Positions 62,890-64,000 of a stretch of 64,000 nt of DNA are shown here, piece after piece. The first letter of the stretch is position 1. Every line of letters starts with the position of its first letter. The stretch lies in NCBI GenBank assembly GCA_029564115.1, contig JAKQQP010000352.1:1-64000 (forward strand). Direction: 5' to 3'. This stretch comes from Candidatus Rifleibacteriota bacterium. GTDB taxonomy: Bacteria > Riflebacteria > Ozemobacteria > Ozemobacterales > Ozemobacteraceae. The position numbers and the translations under genes are program-made. The notes beneath the pieces are model-generated. The model saw only the letters and a program-made list of their open reading frames with translations. It did no database searches and had not been told where the DNA came from.

Positions 62890-63088
62890 TCCAGACATCC
62901 TCTTCTTCGGCTCCAAGCATCTTTTCACAGAAGCCTGAATTTATCGGGTCGATATCAGCATGTTTTTCTGTTTTTTCAGAAGAGGCCGGCAAAATTATAA
63001 CCTCAACCCGCCCGCCAAAGCTTTGTGGAACTTTGATGGTTATAGAACCGTCATCTGCGACATTTTCAATCACTCTGAAAGCCTGCAT
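62879..63088 (-). CDS. MazE-like antitoxin candidate
   Basis: A 69-residue protein from ATG 63088, with GGAG five bases upstream, starting MQAFRVIENVADDGSITIKVP and then VEVIILP. The short N-terminal beta segment followed by an acidic tail (ADIDPINSGFCEKMLGAEEED) is the form of many small antitoxins encoded just before PemK/MazF toxins. It lies ten bases after rfbG and overlaps the toxin-RfbH start, so the three are co-transcribed. Confidence 0.65.
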   Translation of the reverse strand: MQAFRVIENVADDGSITIKVPQSFGGRVEVIILPASSEKTEKHADIDPINSGFCEKMLGAEEEDVWNDL

Positions 63089-63098
63089 TGTAACTCCG

Positions 63099-64000
63099 TT
63101 AAACTTTTGCCCATTCAACATTCAGCTTGGCAGCCATGTCAGAATAAGACAAAATCTGAGATTCTGAGAATTTTCTTACATCATTACCATTTGTTCTGTA
63201 AAAGTTTTTATACCATTCAGCAGAAAATCTGACCGCTTCATCTACCGAAAGAACAGGCAACCAGCCCAGCATTCCAATTGCCTTGGAACAGTCTAACCTG
63301 AGAAAGTTCGCCTCGTGTGGCTCTTTTTTCTGCCCTGATGAAAGATCATTTATATTACCTTCACCCCAGACCGAAACAATTTTTTCAACCATTTCTCTGA
63401 CGTTGACGGCACCATTTGTCAACGGGCCAAAATTCCAGGCTCCGCCAAATCTCTGGCAATCTTCGACAAGCTTTAGAGCCAGCCATAAATAACCCGACAA
63501 CGGCTCCAGAACATGCTGCCATGGCCTGACTGCATGAGGATTTCTTACTGGCACGGCCTGCCCGGAAGCTAAAGATTTTACGGCATCCGGAAAAATGCGA
63601 TCAAGCGCCCAATCTCCGCCGCCAATAACATTACCGGCTCTTGCAGAAGCTAAAGCCGGGCAGGTTTCCCCATTAGCTGCGGCAAAAAAAGAGCGACTGT
63701 ATGAGGCAATTACCAGTTCTGCAGCTCCCTTGCTGGCACTATATGGGTCATAACCGCCCATAGCATCGTTTTCGCGATAGGCATATGGCCATTCACGGTT
63801 CTCGTAGCATTTATCGCTGGTAATGCATACGCAGCATTTAACCGACGCAACAGACTTCAACGCTTCAAGAAGATTAACCGTGCCCATAACGTTGGTTGAA
63901 AAAGTTTCAACCGGTTGTTCATACGAAAGCCTTACAAGTGGCTGAGCGGCCAGATGAAAAACAACCTCTGGCTGAAACTTCTGAAAAACAGCCCTGATTG
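63099..64000 (-). CDS. rfbG: CDP-glucose 4,6-dehydratase (5' end beyond window)
   Basis: The open frame runs off the right edge; about 300 C-terminal residues are visible. NVMGTVNLLEALK, CVCITSDKCYENREWPYAY (the typical RfbG TSDKCYEN motif) and YDPYSASKGAAELV (catalytic Tyr/Lys) identify the enzyme that converts CDP-glucose to CDP-4-keto-6-deoxyglucose. This is the substrate of the RfbH fused in the next-but-one gene. An internal ATG at 63887 should not be taken as the start, because conserved sequence (FHLAAQPLVRLSY) continues upstream. Confidence 0.9.
   Translation of the reverse strand, partial: IRAVFQKFQPEVVFHLAAQPLVRLSYEQPVETFSTNVMGTVNLLEALKSVASVKCCVCITSDKCYENREWPYAYRENDAMGGYDPYSASKGAAELVIASYSRSFFAAANGETCPALASARAGNVIGGGDWALDRIFPDAVKSLASGQAVPVRNPHAVRPWQHVLEPLSGYLWLALKLVEDCQRFGGAWNFGPLTNGAVNVREMVEKIVSVWGEGNINDLSSGQKKEPHEANFLRLDCSKAIGMLGWLPVLSVDEAVRFSAEWYKNFYRTNGNDVRKFSESQILSYSDMAAKLNVEWAKV

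Noticed and set aside
1..64000. A general change of genetic code (TGA read as tryptophan)
   Set aside because: TGG is used normally and TGA ends many genes in appropriate places (for example at 3026, 8399 and 13828), with the next gene starting close by.

Overview
The window reads as chromosomal DNA from a free-living diderm bacterium. Heptose epimerase HldD, an O-antigen-type sugar cluster with a flippase, a TonB-ExbB-ExbD set with an outer-membrane barrel, and many signal-peptide proteins all point to an LPS-bearing outer membrane. TGA is used as a normal stop in most genes. Gene content and order do not match a familiar proteobacterial layout. An uncultivated phylum such as Candidatus Riflebacteria is my guess from the flavour of the proteins, not a demonstrated placement. 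No tRNA, rRNA, CRISPR array or intact insertion sequence was recognised.

Layout. 1-837 is gene-poor and may contain decayed coding sequence and one dispersed-repeat-like unit. 856-3546 carries a radical SAM/B12-domain enzyme, an FmdB-type zinc ribbon protein and a YgjP-type metalloprotease. 3533-7359 (minus) holds two tandem secreted HEFQH metalloproteases. 7521-14409 starts with a J-domain chaperone and an amidase, both behind promoters that predict leaderless mRNAs. It continues with a tightly packed run: zinc-ribbon/OB-fold membrane protein, TctA-like permease, YdjM-like membrane hydrolase and a stand-alone Cas6e-like protein. 14467-19475 has two TPR proteins and a pair of M16 peptidase subunits, the catalytic one interrupted by an in-frame TGA. 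19652-29218 holds two TPM-domain proteins, a 1994-residue alpha-2-macroglobulin with a thioester motif, and an FN3-redoxin protein.

29488-34829 carries zwf-pgl-truC (entry to the oxidative pentose phosphate pathway plus a tRNA pseudouridine synthase), an Imm17-like membrane protein and a compact protein built like the major vault protein. 35048-38747 is an outer-membrane barrel followed by exbB, exbD and tonB. 38868-49540 is mostly housekeeping: cyclophilin, murB, an amino-acid:cation symporter, a CDF transporter, a DHH phosphoesterase, an S4 protein, a ThiF/ThiS pair, a DUF2156 protein, an Old Yellow Enzyme homologue and sppA.

49615-64000 (minus, running off the right edge) is a surface-polysaccharide cluster. 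Reading in the direction of transcription: rfbG, a small antitoxin-like gene, a MazF/PemK-like domain fused to an intact RfbH dehydratase, an acetolactate-synthase-like (YerE-type) enzyme, an SDR, a GT2, a GDP-fucose/colitose synthase-like SDR, a ColD-like dehydratase, two further glycosyltransferases (CgeB-like and GT10), a flippase, another SDR and hldD. Together these predict CDP-linked and GDP-linked 3,6-dideoxy or branched sugars being built and assembled into a glycan.

The most unusual items are the toxin-RfbH fusion with its antitoxin, the miniature vault-like protein, the orphan Cas6e homologue in a membrane-protein operon, and the in-frame TGA in the M16 peptidase.
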